From the NCBI GenBank assembly GCA_012845835.1, contig JABAKD010000022.1, positions 13,747,718 to 13,811,717 on the forward strand: a stretch of DNA of 64,000 nt, in the 5' to 3' direction. Source of the stretch: Undaria pinnatifida (taxonomy: Eukaryota; Sar; Phaeophyceae; Laminariales; Alariaceae). The notes under the pieces are model-generated. The model was not told the DNA's origin. It did no database searches and worked only from the letters and a program-made list of their open reading frames with translations. How positions within the stretch are numbered: position 1 is the first letter of the stretch; each line of letters opens with the position of its first letter. Shown here piece after piece: positions 30,915 to 43,600 of this stretch. The position numbers and the translations under genes are program-made.

Positions 30915-31280
30915 TGGGTAAGCTATTATTGGGCAACCTTTTACAAGTGGTCAAACGGACTAATACCCCACTAATACCTCAACAAATGGCGTCGTCGACA
31001 GACCATGGTTTTTTTGGGTCGTGGGTTCAAATCTCACATCCACCTATAATATTTTTTTTCAGACTTTCCCCATGTTGAACTTTGAAAATACTCTCCCCGG
31101 TATCCCCAGGAAATGAAACCGCTTGGATATTGACAGGTCCGCCAGTATAATATCCGTCCGACCTGGTATTCCGCCGTTTTAGGGGGGGGAAGTGTTGTAA
31201 GACTTAGTTTGGGGAAGCTATTGGTTAACCTTTTGCAAGTAAGTGGTCAAACGGACTAATACCCCACTAGTACCTTAACA
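30915..31280 (+). other. Direct repeats flanking a tRNA-like segment
   Basis: gtggtcaaacggactaatac and the following cccacta occur at 30945-30970 and 31234-31260, each after an aaccttttacaag-like stretch. Between them, at 30990-31060, lies a tRNA-like piece with a good T-arm (GTGGGTTCAAATCTCAC) and a downstream T run. It may be a relic SINE or duplicated locus. Confidence 0.45.
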
Positions 31281-31316
31281 GATACCAGATAACATATAAC
31301 ACTGTAGTTCCAAGGG

Positions 31317-31430
31317 GAGTCGCCGACTTATATCCTTAATGAGGACACACACACCCAGTAATACGCGCGATCGGAGTATCACACACAGCTTGCAAATATG
31401 AGGTTCGATGAAATCTTGGATCTCACAGCT
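31317..31430 (+). repeat. Short dispersed element G without SINE insert
   Basis: Joins ggggagtcgccgactta directly to taatacgcgcgatcggagta, then tcacacacagcttgcaaat and ggatctcacagctgga. Related copies are at 9437-9500, 21262-21352, 38597-38667 and 58264-58342. At 20900-21300 the two halves are separated by a SINE-like element. Confidence 0.65.
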
Positions 31431-31483
31431 GGATGCAGAGTATTTGTATTTTTATAATACTATTAAACTATAACACTATAATA

Positions 31484-31540
31484 ATGTACAAGGTTCCCCC
31501 TCGGGATGTGGGGTAACGTGAGATCCCGGGGGCGTCGCAA
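31484..31540 (+). repeat. Dispersed repeat (ACAAGGTTCCCCYTCGGGA), copy 1
   Basis: acaaggttccccctcgggat, a gap, then cccgggggcgtcgcaa. Matches 45079-45132 (acaaggttccccttcgggag ... cccgggggcgacgcaa). Confidence 0.6.
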
Positions 31541-31683
31541 AGCGAAAAGGGAGACACCGGTAACACACGTATAAAAATAGTTTCCCACCTATAATGGTGT
31601 CTCGCGTACTCACAAAGATAAACCCCACTACTGCTCTTCTTAGAGGAAACGTGTGACATGAGCTAGTGCATTGCTCCAAAGAA

Positions 31684-31712
31684 AGAGTAGTAGCAGTAGT
31701 AGTAGTAGTAGT

Positions 31713-31775
<63 letters not shown>
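31684..31775. repeat. (AGT/AGC)n microsatellite
   Basis: About 30 units; AGT blocks flank a central block of seven AGC. Confidence 0.92.
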
Positions 31776-31776
<1 letters not shown>

Positions 31777-34700
31777 TTAATCAGCGGGAACAGTGTGACG
31801 CGGATGTACGCGCAAACGGATTATTTGTGGTCAGGGGATGCTGTGTACCGTACGCGGAATAGTGCTCGTTGCTATATAGTACGTCACACACATGTGTTTG
31901 CACTTGGTGGTAATGGATGGGGTTGACCAGCCAATGCCAGTCGCTCTTGGATGTTGTACAATATTTATTGGGTTGGCGGCAACAATTTCGGTATGTATGT
32001 GGTAGGATTTTCCATGATGATGAGTTGGAGGTAGTGTTCAACGCTTTGTTTGGTACTGCGTTTGAAGGGAGAACCGAAACCTTGATGTAGTCATATCGTG
32101 TATCCCCGTAGAAAGTAGAAGAGCTACATCGATAGTGTTCCCGCCTAAACCCGCCACTACTTGATGCATGTGGTCAGAAATGTATGTGTGTATGATATGT
32201 GTGTACAATAATAGCAACAGACCTAGAACCGATCCACCCAGCCAATCAGATGGCGTCTTGTGGGCGCGTGGCGAACGCTGAAAATAGAACTGTACCCGAT
32301 TTTGGCCACAGCAGCACCGTGTATATACCTGAGTTCCGCCATTGCTAATATGGAGTTATACGTCCTTGAACCCTACCCATGGTTCCACTCTGCCCAAATT
32401 TTTTTTTGGCCTGGTCGAGACTCGCGTGCATGCTGCCACCGCGATGCCTGCCACCCTCGCCGCGCTCGGCGCCATCTTCCAAGCTTTATCCGCTCTATGC
32501 CCCTGTGAGCCCAGTCTCCCGCGCGTAGAGGTGCAAGTGTGCCCTGTGGCGCTCGTTCCAACACTCGGTCGCTCCCGGCCTCTACCTCCTAGCCTCCTTC
32601 TGCTGGCATCCGCTCTGTCCGGAAATATATTACCGGGACTCTATGTCTTTTTGTTCAAGTAAAAACGGTCCTTCCATTCGGACACGTTTATTATACTTAC
32701 CCCACAAGAGAAAAATAAACACACCGGGTCAACCACGCCCACTGACGCGTTCGCTTCTGCCAAGACGAGCGGCCGCCCGCGCGGCACGAGAGCGCAGGCC
32801 GTTTCACCCTTGTCTGCACCCATGCCCACGAACCCACGTCGAGATCCGGGGCCGAAACGGCCCAGGGCGGCGCCCCCCCAAACCCCACACTAATCCGATC
32901 CACAAGTGTACTGCTGCTACTACTGCTGTATGTTGTTGCTACTACTACCGCTGTTGCACTGCTGCTGCGGTTAAGTTAGTCCGGGCGGTTGCTGCTACTG
33001 CTGCTGTGCTGCTGCGTAGGTTAGTTGAGTAGTGGGCCATTTTTTTCGAACAAAAAACAACGAATAAAAAGTTGTAAAAGTTTATCAAAATATCAAATTT
33101 GAAAAAACATTTTATATTTGGGGTGTTCCAAGTGACCTGCTCGCCTCAAGGAGGCGGAACGCAATCCCTTGCCAAATAGAGCCACCTAAGCGACATTTAA
33201 CGCGCCGAGCGCCGCCACGGAGCTCGGGCGAGATTCAGAGATACTTCATAATGTACCCATGGCAGGCTAGCTTGCCCCGCGGCCGAAAGTGCGAGAAGAA
33301 ACACTCGGCCGCCGGAGAGCATCGAGCCAAAAAAACGATCATATTTTACTAGTCTAGACTAGACTATACATATATCTCGTCGACTACTGGGCCGTTTTGG
33401 CACACGATAGCTTCAACGATAGCTCTATACCATGCCAAAACGGCCGCGCCAGTTCCAGGATGATAGGGGGCGTGTGGCGCAAGGACACCGCGGTGTCATA
33501 AATAAGAGCTTTCGACACCGGTGTAGAACAACAGCAGTGTTTTACTCATTTTTATTATATCTATTCCCCCCCCATGGTGGCTGTGAGACCGTTTTTGTTT
33601 CTGTGGTTCACGATCCACCGCCCCCCCCAGCTCCCATCGCGCTGTCTCAGCCGATACGCGCCAAGATGTAAGACTTAAGTCGCGACGGAAATCGGCAGCT
33701 CCGACCCCTCTGAGACGAGGAAACTCATCCCTGCCACGCGTGCGCCGTCGGCAAGCGCTTTGCGCTCGTGATCACGGTGCCTGGGGAGGAACCCCACCAA
33801 ACCTTGAGAGCTTGGGGTGGATTCCTGCGTGGGCGGGAATGCAAGGGGAGGTTGTTCGTGTGATGTCATGATGCGCCATTCCTTATGTACTAGCAAACAT
33901 CGGCGCACGGACTCAACCCAGGCTCCCTTCCCTGTCTGCGCGAGGAAAGTCCCTCCCTGCAACCTGTTCCCCTCCATCAGCTCGAGCCGACGGGGCGCCA
34001 AACCTGCCACCCCCCTCCTTCCTCGATCCCCTCTACACGCCCGCGTGCGCTGGAGCCCGTGCCGGTCTCGCGCTCGCTCGCGATCACGACGCGAAGGTGG
34101 GGTCTCCGGCTCCAGCTGACCGCTCTAATAACAAGTGAAAATACGGGAAGCGGGGCGCTCCAGCTCGACGCCGTATTCCCCGCCCATTCTATTTCAAGTG
34201 GAATTCCTCTTGAGCCCCAATCGGCCCTGCCTTGCTGTTGTTGCCCTGAAGCTCCTGCGTCTTGATGTTGCCTTGCCACCTGTTTCGGTTTCTTGCTGAG
34301 CTTGTTGCTCCGTTGTGTCAATACTTGCGATCACTTGAATTCGCTTCAGTTCCCAATAAAACAGTACCAGGTATAGTCTATTACAGTAATATTTGTAGTT
34401 ACTTCTCGCAACATGGATGGGTTTTTTCCCCATACGAGTAAAAAGGTATGCTTATGCCAAAGAAAGGTAGCTACCGCTTTGGGCTTGGCGGCGAGCATAC
34501 TTACCGTAAACTGGCGCGAACCTACCGGTGTACCGTTCTAAGGCGAAATGGTTGTGGCGACATGGGTCGATAGCAATAAAACGGTGCACGTTGGTGTTCT
34601 TACAAAAAAGAAAGTACATCGCTCTCTTGCATTTGTTGTGGCTTTGAAGAGCTTATTTTTATTTTTTCACACTGAAAATTGGCGTGAAATTCACGGCGTA

Positions 34701-35940
34701 CCGTTTCAAGGCGGTTGAAAAATACGACACCCAGATCATTTTCGCTCATATTCAGACAGGGTAAACTGTGGAATTTCGATTCCGGTGCTTGCGCAGGTTT
34801 GCTACGCTTCTAGTATTTCGGTCTTGTGTATCTCCGCGAAAGCCGCAAAGCGCATGATTCACAGATACAAATGAAACTACTCCGTAGATGAATTAGAGGA
34901 AACGCGGAGCTCTACATAACGCAGAACAAGCCTTGAAACGACCCTACCGCCCATCGTGACACTTACTCCCCAAACCGTCCCAGAACTCTATAAAGATAGC
35001 ACCCACGGCGAGTCCAAAGGTCGCGCTGAGATGCAGAAACGCACAAGCCTGGAACAGAAACTCCATGCCAAGATAAATACATTCCTGGTATTAATACTAT
35101 TATACCCGATCGAAGCCCTGCTCCATCCACACCAAGTGCAACAAGCACAAGGGAACCACATCAAGCTCGGTCTACCTCGGCCTGACACACTTTTGGTTTT
35201 TATCGTTGAAGAAGATGGAAGCTGAAAGCTTCCACCAACGAACTACACGGAAGCTTGCACCACTTTCAACAAGCTTCCACTACTTCCACGGAAGCTTCCA
35301 TCTAAATTCATGGAAGACTCCATCCACACCCACGAAAAACAAAAAAAAAACATGAATAAGACCCGTTTTGCCTACCGCACGCGAAATGGTGCGAAACACG
35401 TATCATACATATATACCGGCTTGTCTTTGTAAATTGTTTTGTTCGCGGCCACCCCGGGAGAAGCTCGGGTCGGTCAAACCAATAAACTCTTTTTCGCCGA
35501 ACGATCACGTTAAACACGCATCGCCATGAAGGCGTCTTGCCCCAGCAAGGTGGTGAGAAAAGAGCGACAACGCTACCCTACGTATCTCCTACACCTAGCC
35601 CTGAGGCATATTGCCGCCAGCAGTATAAGGATAAAGGAGCGATAGTGCTACTTTTTGTAACGTCTACGCGCAAAAGCTTCCTTAGGAACCGTAAAGATAA
35701 ACTTCGTAGGCTTCATCATACGGGAAAATAAAAAAACAGCAACAAACCAACGCAAAAACAAAGCAAAAAAAAAAACGAAACGAAAGCCGCTATTATTGAC
35801 AGCGGGGTACGGTTCACGCTAAGCACGAATATCACGATACAGCAGCAATCGAGCGGTTCCCTCCAGCAGCAGTAGTAGCAGCAGTGCCGACCTACACCAC
35901 CTACCTCCACACAATATTCTTAGGGACGCTGCCAACAAGC
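31776..35940. other. Intergenic stretch with two GC-rich islands, no supported gene
   Basis: GC-rich islands at about 32420-32900 and 33600-34290 stand out from AT-rich surroundings and contain open frames on both strands (for example 33675-34010 on the minus strand). No domain was recognised and no phase-consistent exon chain links them to either gene. They may be exon relics or old transposon pieces. Confidence 0.45.
33391..33448. repeat. Inverted repeat GGCCGTTTTGGCA / TGCCAAAACGGCC
   Basis: A 13-bp perfect inverted repeat with a loop of about 30 bp that itself holds two acgatagct copies. The TGGCAAAACGGCC arm also occurs at 42929-42941. Confidence 0.7.
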
Positions 35941-36195
35941 CAGCAAGCATCATCGCGGAAGTCAAGTCAGTCAAGTCAGTCATGTCAGTCAAGCCAGTCA
36001 AGCCAGCCACGTCGGTCAAGTCGGTCAAGTCAGTCAAGACAATCAAGACAGCCAAATCAGTCAAGTCGGTCATGACGGTCAAGTCGTCCAAGTCGGTCAT
36101 GTCGGTCAAGTCGTTCAAGTCAGTCAAGTCAGTCAAGTCATTTAAGTCGGTCAAGTCAATCAAGTCAGTCAAGTCAGTCAAATCAAGTCAAATCA
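35939..36195. repeat. Satellite-like tandem repeat (GTCAAGTCA)n
   Basis: About 28 imperfect 9-bp units of gtcaagtca type, with gtcatgtcg and gtcaagacg variants. It produces spurious Lys-Ser-Val and Thr-Asp-Leu repeat proteins in several frames. Confidence 0.9.
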
Positions 36196-36567
36196 GTTAC
36201 CGTACAACACGCAAGACAACGAACACACCGTAACACCCGTCAGACGATTTTCTAACCCGGTTTTCTCGACAACGGTGCGAGTGAAAAAACGCCTATCGAC
36301 CGATCGATACGTCTGTCTATGGTCAGATCTCAGACACACGATACCATAGAGGCGACGTCACCATTTGCCTTCCCAGGCTTTTCTCCTGAGGAGCTCTACA
36401 CAGCTCTAAACACAACACTAAAACACAGCACGAAACACAAAAAACTGAATTAGACCGAAAAAATAAAAGCGCTACGTAAGTACCGGTACCCGGTCAACAA
36501 TCCCATGGCCAAGATATTGATTTCAACCAAAAACATCGACAGAAAAAGGACAAACTTCCGCCGAGTT

Positions 36568-36662
36568 CGGGTTAACCCCTTCAGAGCCCCCAACCCCCCC
36601 TATAATGAATCCAAGTAACTTACCTCCGATAAAAAAACGGCTTTCCAGCTGTAAAGGCGTTA
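36568..36662 (-). mobile_element. MITE-like unit (TTAACCCCTTTA family), reversed copy
   Basis: Begins gggttaaccccttcagagcc and ends gctgtaaaggcgttaagga; the core is the reverse of acttgaatttagtataggga. Confidence 0.65.
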
Positions 36663-36845
36663 AGGAGCACCGTCACTCAAAAAAAATATTCCAGCCAAAA
36701 CTGATACCTCTATCGTAGCTCGAGTCCTCAAACACACATTTCCAAACTGACCGGTTTGCTTCTGTGTGCCTCCCTCGTATTGCAAGTATCAGCCTTCACA
36801 ATTCATGCCAGTGGGTGCGCTACCGTGCACGTTATACGGTGCAGT

Positions 36846-37102
36846 GGGGGCTTCCAATGGCGCCGGTATGTTGTGTTAATAGCCCCATATACCCGAACTA
36901 TTCAGGGCGCCGGCATTATTGGGAGTACGTTTTACTGTTCAGGGAGACTGCCAGTCGTGCCAAGCAATTTCACCGGCACTATAATGGCAGTGGCACTATT
37001 CAACCGGCACTATGGAAAGCAGCGGCACTACTCAACCGGCACTATAGAGAACACTGCCACTATTCAACCGGCACTATAGAGAGCACTGGAACTGTGCAAC
37101 CA
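36846..37102. mobile_element. MITE-like family F, copy 2, with amplified right end
   Basis: Left end gcttccaatggcgccggtat, then gtgttaatagccccatatac. The right side repeats caaccggcactatagagagc-type units about four times (36985-37095). It abuts the stop codon of the last exon found for the BEACH-like gene. Confidence 0.65.
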
Positions 37103-37625
37103 CTATCGCCCCCCCCCCACTACTGTAGCACCCGCGCTTTCTACCGGCGGCAGCTGTCCAACCGCCTCCTGCTCCTCCTCCACCGCCCGGCCACCCGCAA
37201 ACGTTTCCAAGAAATCATCAAAGCTCGCGCCATTCACGCCCCCTTTCCCCCAGTCCCATGGCGGCGAAGACCGCCTTTTCAACGAACACAACCGCCCCCC
37301 CACCTCTCCCCCCTCCTCCACCCACCCCATATCCGCCATACTGGTATCCTGCGAATCTCCGCAACCGGCGGCGGCAAAATGCGGTGCAAAGGCAGGTCCT
37401 AGTCCGGTCGGAACATTAGATACACCTCCGATAGCGTCATCCGGGGTATTCCCGGTGTTCCCTCCCTGCCCTGCGGCCACCGGGGGCGCTAGCTCTTCGC
37501 ACCGTGTCTTGCCCGCTTCCCACCGCCTCCGTCGCTCCGCTAGCCACGCATCCACGCTGGCGGTAGTGCGATCGGCGGACTTCTCCGAGTGCGCCCGGCA
37601 GCGCTCGAGTGCATCGGTGGCGGCC
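37103..37625 (-). CDS. BEACH-like protein, last exon found (aberrant 3' end)
   Basis: 523 nt, acceptor ccgcag. It continues the coiled segment (AATDALERCRAHSEKSADRT, then WLAERRRRWEAG), followed by about 130 residues of Gly-rich sequence without a PH fold, and TAG at 37105-37103. The stop abuts a MITE-like repeat. An internal donor (for example CCG|gtagaa or ACA|gtagtg) could instead lead to exons not seen, so this 3' end is provisional. Confidence 0.55.
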
Positions 37626-40600
37626 CTGCGGTGTGCGTGTGTTGTCATGCTTGGAGGTTGGCGTATTGATATTAATAGTTGGAAAAGAAAACAAGAACAA
37701 AAACAGGAGTACGTTCCAAATCGACTACCTCATTGCGTTTAAATAAGCAGAAGGCTGATACAGCGTCGGGGGCAGCCCTGCGGTGTGTGTGCGTGTGCCA
37801 TCTTTGGGGGTTAGCGTTTGGTTCAAAATAAAACGCGTACTTTCGATCAACCATTGCATCGTGTGTGTTTCTGCAGATGGGCTCAAATTGAAAAACGGAG
37901 ACCTAACCAAAGTCACGTGGGTAGCATGTGTTTCCAACCGATCGTTTCCCTTCGGCGCTGCTTTCCCGGAATATCGCAACAGGTATGTAAAGCCCTCGAC
38001 TGGAGACAAAACGTCGCAGTAAGAGCCACTGATAACTAAAGCCATTATTTCCGCCCTCTTCGTCGAATAGAAGAACAGTGGCGGTAAGAGCTACCAACAA
38101 CTAAACACTAGGTTTGTGGCCTCACTTTTCTTTGGCACTAGTTGCCTCGGCTTCTCGCTTCTGAGCCTGTCGCGCGGCCTTCTCCCGTCTCGAGACTTGC
38201 TTGGTTGCGGTCTTTTTTCGCGCCTTTTCCAGAGGTTCCAGCGCCTTGGCCACTCGGTGCCTCAGAGCCTCCCTTATCTCACGCTGCTCGTCGCCGCTGT
38301 ACCTAGCATAGCCCAAAACGTTATTTTAAAGCAGAAAAAACTTTTAAATTGTCATTCAGCAACAGACCCAGCAGATTTCTCAGAGAAGAATAAGTTTTTA
38401 GACAGTTATCCAAGAACAGTCGAGACAGGTTTTTAGATATATGTTCAACAGTCCAGAGAGATTTTTTGTCGAAGCAGAACCAGTTTTGAGGATGTCAACA
38501 CTACCTTCACCAGGCGAGAGGGGCTTTCTCTACGGCAAAATAAACGTACTCCCCCGCCTTGAGTCACCGTGCAGTTTGAAAATTAGTTAGCACTCAAGAT
38601 GGAAGTATCTGCACACAGCTTGCACAGAGGAGTTTCGACGAACTCCTCCATCTCACAGCTGAAGCGCATTCATTTTTGTTTACAACGACATGCCATTAAG
38701 CAATGAACGCCCAGCCGAGCGCCAACTCAAACAAACTATCCTCCCCACCCAAGCTCTTACCATTGCACGAAGGCATGTAAGTCGTGGTGCTCCGGCACTC
38801 CCCATCCCCCTCCCACGGTCACACCGCCTCCCACTCGACCGCTGCTAGGGTCATGCCAAGACCCACCACCACCTCCTCCGCCACCGCCGCCACCTCCCGA
38901 TGACACCGAGGGGCGTGACCTGCTGAACGCGTTCGCTGCGCCTGCACTTCCACCGGGGACAAAGCCGACCATATTGCCGCTGCTAACATCGCTGCTGCTC
39001 CGTCGGCGCAATCTCTTTCTTGTCGCCGGGGACTTCGGCCCTTGGCTTTCCGAAGTAGCCCCAGCGGCCGCTGCCGCTGCTGCGGCTGCTGATGCAGCCG
39101 CACCTGCCCCTGCCGCTGCCGCTGCCGCTGCTGCCGCCGCCCCAGCAGCAGCAGCCGCCGCCTTAGGCCCGACCGCTTCCACTCCCTCCACAGCCGTCCC
39201 TCCTTCATCATTCTCTTGATCATCCTCTTGATCATCCTCCTCTTCGAGCACCTCATGCAGTCGAAAATGACCATTAGTCACCATGCCCGTAGCCGTAACC
39301 ACTGTCGTCGTCGATGCGACGCCGCTACTACCACCACCGCCGCCGCCGCTACCGGTACCGTTACCGATGCCGGTGTTGGCCCCGCCCGTGGCCGAAGAGC
39401 CGGACAGGAACGATGTCACCGTGCCGCCGGGCACAGAAGGAGGCCACGAGCCAGCGCCGGTCGCGGCGCCGGAGGCCGGCGGTGTGGAGGGAAAGAAGGC
39501 CTTGCTGCGCTGAGGAGACTGGTTTGCCTGCTGGAAGCGGTAAAACGTGGCGGAGCGACGTGTAGCACGGCACACACGAGGGCGAGGGCAGGGAGGAGAG
39601 AAAGTAAATACGGTAGTACGAGGTGGCACCAACGTAGCGGAGGAAGGCGTAAAGACACACAAGGGGGCGGAAGCAGGCTGGAGAGAAGTGAGAGAACGCA
39701 TACGGTGGTTTGGGGTTTAAGAAGGGGGAAAACGAGTCGGTGACTTGCAACAGCTTTACTACTGCTATGTATTATTTTATTTTTTTTCGTAACCACGGGC
39801 TACGGCTATAATTAAGAGAAATGAGCGAACGTGAGAACGTCATCACCAACACTGCACGTCTGCAGGGTGTCCGAGCCGTAGTTGACATGACGGCATTAAT
39901 ACGATAATAGGGTGTATGCGAGATACTACAATGTGGGTGGGTAGGACAACATATTAATCCAACAAACATCAATAACCCCAGGCCAACCCAACCACAGGAA
40001 GTTCACATTAGACAGGGCTGCGGGTAAAACGGGCCAAAAATGGCGCTGCTAGCCTAATTTTTCTTGGGTTGGCCTGGCCGTAGGATGTGACGTTCATTGA
40101 TTTATTATTTTCCAACCTGTGCAAGTAATATATCTCGCGAACACCATAATGGTGGCGGTGCTGACAGTTTCCGAGTTTGAACTTTGGAGATACTGTAACT
40201 GTGTGTGAATGTCAACACTTGTGGCAGGGGGGATGGTATTACCTCTCGGCAGAGCCCCAGAGGCAACCGGAGATTGAACAAGACAATGACAGGTGCTCGG
40301 GTCAATACCAAGCTTCGTATAGCATATTTTACCGACAATCAACTGCTACCTGGTACCACGTATTTCTTCGTGACAGCCCTCTTCTGGCGTCGCGCTGCTC
40401 CGACAAACGACAAAATAGGAGCCTTACCGCGGGTGGGAAAAGTTTCAGTGTATCCCATATGAAGCTCAAATGTATAGCACACACTGCAACACCCGGAGGA
40501 GACCAACATTGCTCGCTTTGTCGAAAGAAGGAACACTAGAATTGAAATACGCCTTTTATTTTAATCCCGATCAAGTATCAAGTCCAGTCAACACCTAACA

Positions 40601-43600
40601 AGAAAAACAAGGAAATAAGCAAAGGCAGGCTGAAATATACCAGCACGTAAGAAGTCCGGGAGCCATTGTACTGAAGTTAGCGAACAGTAAACGTACCGTT
40701 TCCCAACGAATCAACCCGCCCTGCGTCAGTATTTTCGTAACAGGTGTCCTGGACTGGGTGAGCATATCCGACTCTCAATACCATACGCGACCTCTACTTG
40801 TCAGCATCTCTGTTTCTCATACAAGAAACCTAGCCTACATCAGGGTTTCTGTTCCTTGCAAGAAACCCAGCCTGCGTCCGTATTTCTGCTCCATATACAG
40901 GATACCAGTCTTCGTCAATGTTTACGTTTCTTACACAACAAACCTAGCCTGGGTCAGTGTACTTCTGTTCCTCAACCAGAAGTCCGGCCAGCGCAAGAAC
41001 GTCTATTTCGTATATAAGAAATTAAGCCGGCCTCACTAGTTCCGTTTCTTACAGTAAACCAACCCAGCCTGCCTCAGTATTTCTGCTTGTTATTGGGTGT
41101 GGTGTACTGTACCTGGTTCTCCCACATCTCCTCCTCCGCATCGTCTGACATGCAAGAAGTCGGACCGGTGGATGTCGGAAGGAGGCTGATCGACCCTAGC
41201 GACCAGCGGCTGCTGGCCGAGAGAGATGGTAGAGCCTCTGGGATGTTGCCCAGCTCGATTGCCTGCGCACGCACAGCACAGAAGCGCAGAAGCCGCGTGG
41301 GAAGCGACGTGAGGCAAGCAAATAAACAGTGACCAAACGAAAGGAACTTAGTTGATTGTGCGTCGATGGCCGATGGTACACGTTTTCCAAAACATTTATA
41401 CCACCCCCACCACCACCACCACCACCACCACGTGGCTCCTGCCATTGCTACGGCATATGCAGCACCAAAATGTCCCAAGGCAACGCCTCTCACCTCCACC
41501 TCCTCCATCGTCAAGGGACACCTTAGGGCCGGCAAAAGCCGTACGAGCAGCTGCTGCTCTCGCGCCATGCTTATGACCGTGCTTCGACAGTACGAGCTCG
41601 CCGTCGCCACGCGCCCCAACGCACGCGCTGCCGCCACCTGCGTCGCGCGTGCTGCTGCCGACGCCGCCACCGTCTTGCTCCGGCCAATGGGTGACAGGTG
41701 AACGCCGTGGGGTGCCGCATGAGCCGCGGTCTGGCCCACAGCAGCGGCTGTAACCTCCACAAAAAGCTGCAGTAGCTTTAACGCAACCTCGCCTGCAATA
41801 GACAGGAGAATAATTTATGGGACGGACAGGGGCAAGGCCTCTTGTTTGTATTCTAGCGCACGATTTGGTCGGGTTTCGGTGCTCCTCAGCGTCGGTGAGG
41901 CAGCGACAAACTTTGGGAAAGGCCGCCAGTATAACGGCCACTGCGCTTGCGTGCATAATGGCTACATTGAGAGGGAAACACCAGCGTTGCACAACCACCG
42001 TTTGCCTTACAAGAGGGAGGGTGAGGACGACCTTGCTAGGACGCCGGACAGGAAGATGCATTCGACGACGGGGAAGCGTGCGTTGATCAGACAGACGACG
42101 CCAAATACCAGACGATAAAGACGAGCCTCGGCCGTGTAAGTGACATCGTTCGCACGGCTACAAGGGGCACGGGTGTGAATAAATAAGTACCTGCTGCAAT
42201 AGCCTCCGCTTCCCCGCTAGACTTTCCGGGCTTGGACACGAGCGTCTCCAAAGCGTCCTCCACCTGAAAAAACAAAAACGCATAGCACACCACACAGTGA
42301 CACATAACATCAACCAAACCGGACCGAATCGAACCGCACAGAACATCACACAGTAACACGGAACAGAGCAGAACAGAACAAAACAGAACAGAACAGAACA
42401 GCACAGCACAGAACGGGAGAAGATACGGGGTCGGTTGCGGACACAGCTGACGTATGTGTTCTTTTTCATGCAACAGATGCCGGTGGTATTGCGCGGATAC
42501 TCCGAGATACACCCAAGCGTTTTTCCGTGCTGAAGAAGGCAGAGAACGTCGCGGGCGATGTGTTCTAGTACATTCCAACCCTCCCACGCGGCCTTTCTGC
42601 AACCTGTTTCTTCCATAATCATTGTACCATAATAAAACATGTCCCATTCATTGCAATCAATAGGGCCGTGAGTTGGCTTGATTCTCACCTACAGTAGTCA
42701 TTGGTTGGCTGTCTCCAGCCAACTAACTGACTAAAGTCGATTAGTTGGCAGGGGCCGCCAGCCAACTAGTCGACCAAACTCAGGCGAGCAAAGCGAGCCG
42801 AAAAAAAAACGGCCGCGGGAGCCCCGGGGCCCGCCGGAGGCGCCCCCAGAGGATCCCGCTGAAGGCGCCGCCGGAGGCAAAATTTACGCTATTTGGCTTC
42901 ATTTTGTACCAAAAAAGTATGGCAAAACGGCCTAGTTTAGCACCGGTTTATATATGAGAAACAGGTGAATTAAAAAAATCGTTGTATTGGTCTGTAAAGG
43001 CATACCTGGTAGATCGCTACGCCAGAAACGCCAGAAACATGGATAGGCCGACCCGGTTGAGGATCTCTCGTTGTTAGCTACTCATTGTCGTCGTACCTGT
43101 ACATACCCGTACGGCAGGTAATAAAATAATCATTGCAGTTGTTCTCGCAATAACTCAGCGCCAAAATCGAGCCCGTGGTCATTGGAGGAGCTGGCTTCAA
43201 TAACTTTCGAGTGGGTGAATACCTCAGGGAGTAATCAGGCAAAAGAATACCTGGTACACAAGGAAACAAAACTGCTCCATCACCACTGTGGTCATTTGAC
43301 GGGCCGGGTTCAACGCCGCCAGCACCTTCGGCACTGCCATCGGAACCAACACCGTCGATGGCGATGGGTCGATGCGCCATGGGCTGCCTCTCTGTTCGCA
43401 GCGAATTTGGGCTCCCGTCGCGGGGAAATGCGCGCCCCGTACGAAACAAGCCTTCCTACAATCGAGGAAACCCAAATACAAAAAATCGTTGCATAGTTGG
43501 CACCGCCGCAACTAACTCAAATAACTAGCCAGCTAATACCTAGCTGGCAACTTCTAGTCAGCCAACTCACAGCCCTAACGATTAACGTGTTGGAAACCGT

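Noticed and set aside
30394-30954. 186-codon open frame on the minus strand
   Set aside because: Composition looks like random translation; contains part of a direct repeat that continues as non-coding sequence.
35819-36233. Apparent repeat proteins (Thr-Asp-Leu and Lys-Ser-Val repeats)
   Set aside because: Both are readings of the 9-bp tandem repeat in different frames; no start context or neighbouring exons.
38126-38302. Gene end at the TGA just after the charged helix
   Set aside because: The TGA is part of a strong donor (AAAA|gtgagg) and splicing there joins in exact phase to another helical exon; kept only as an alternative.
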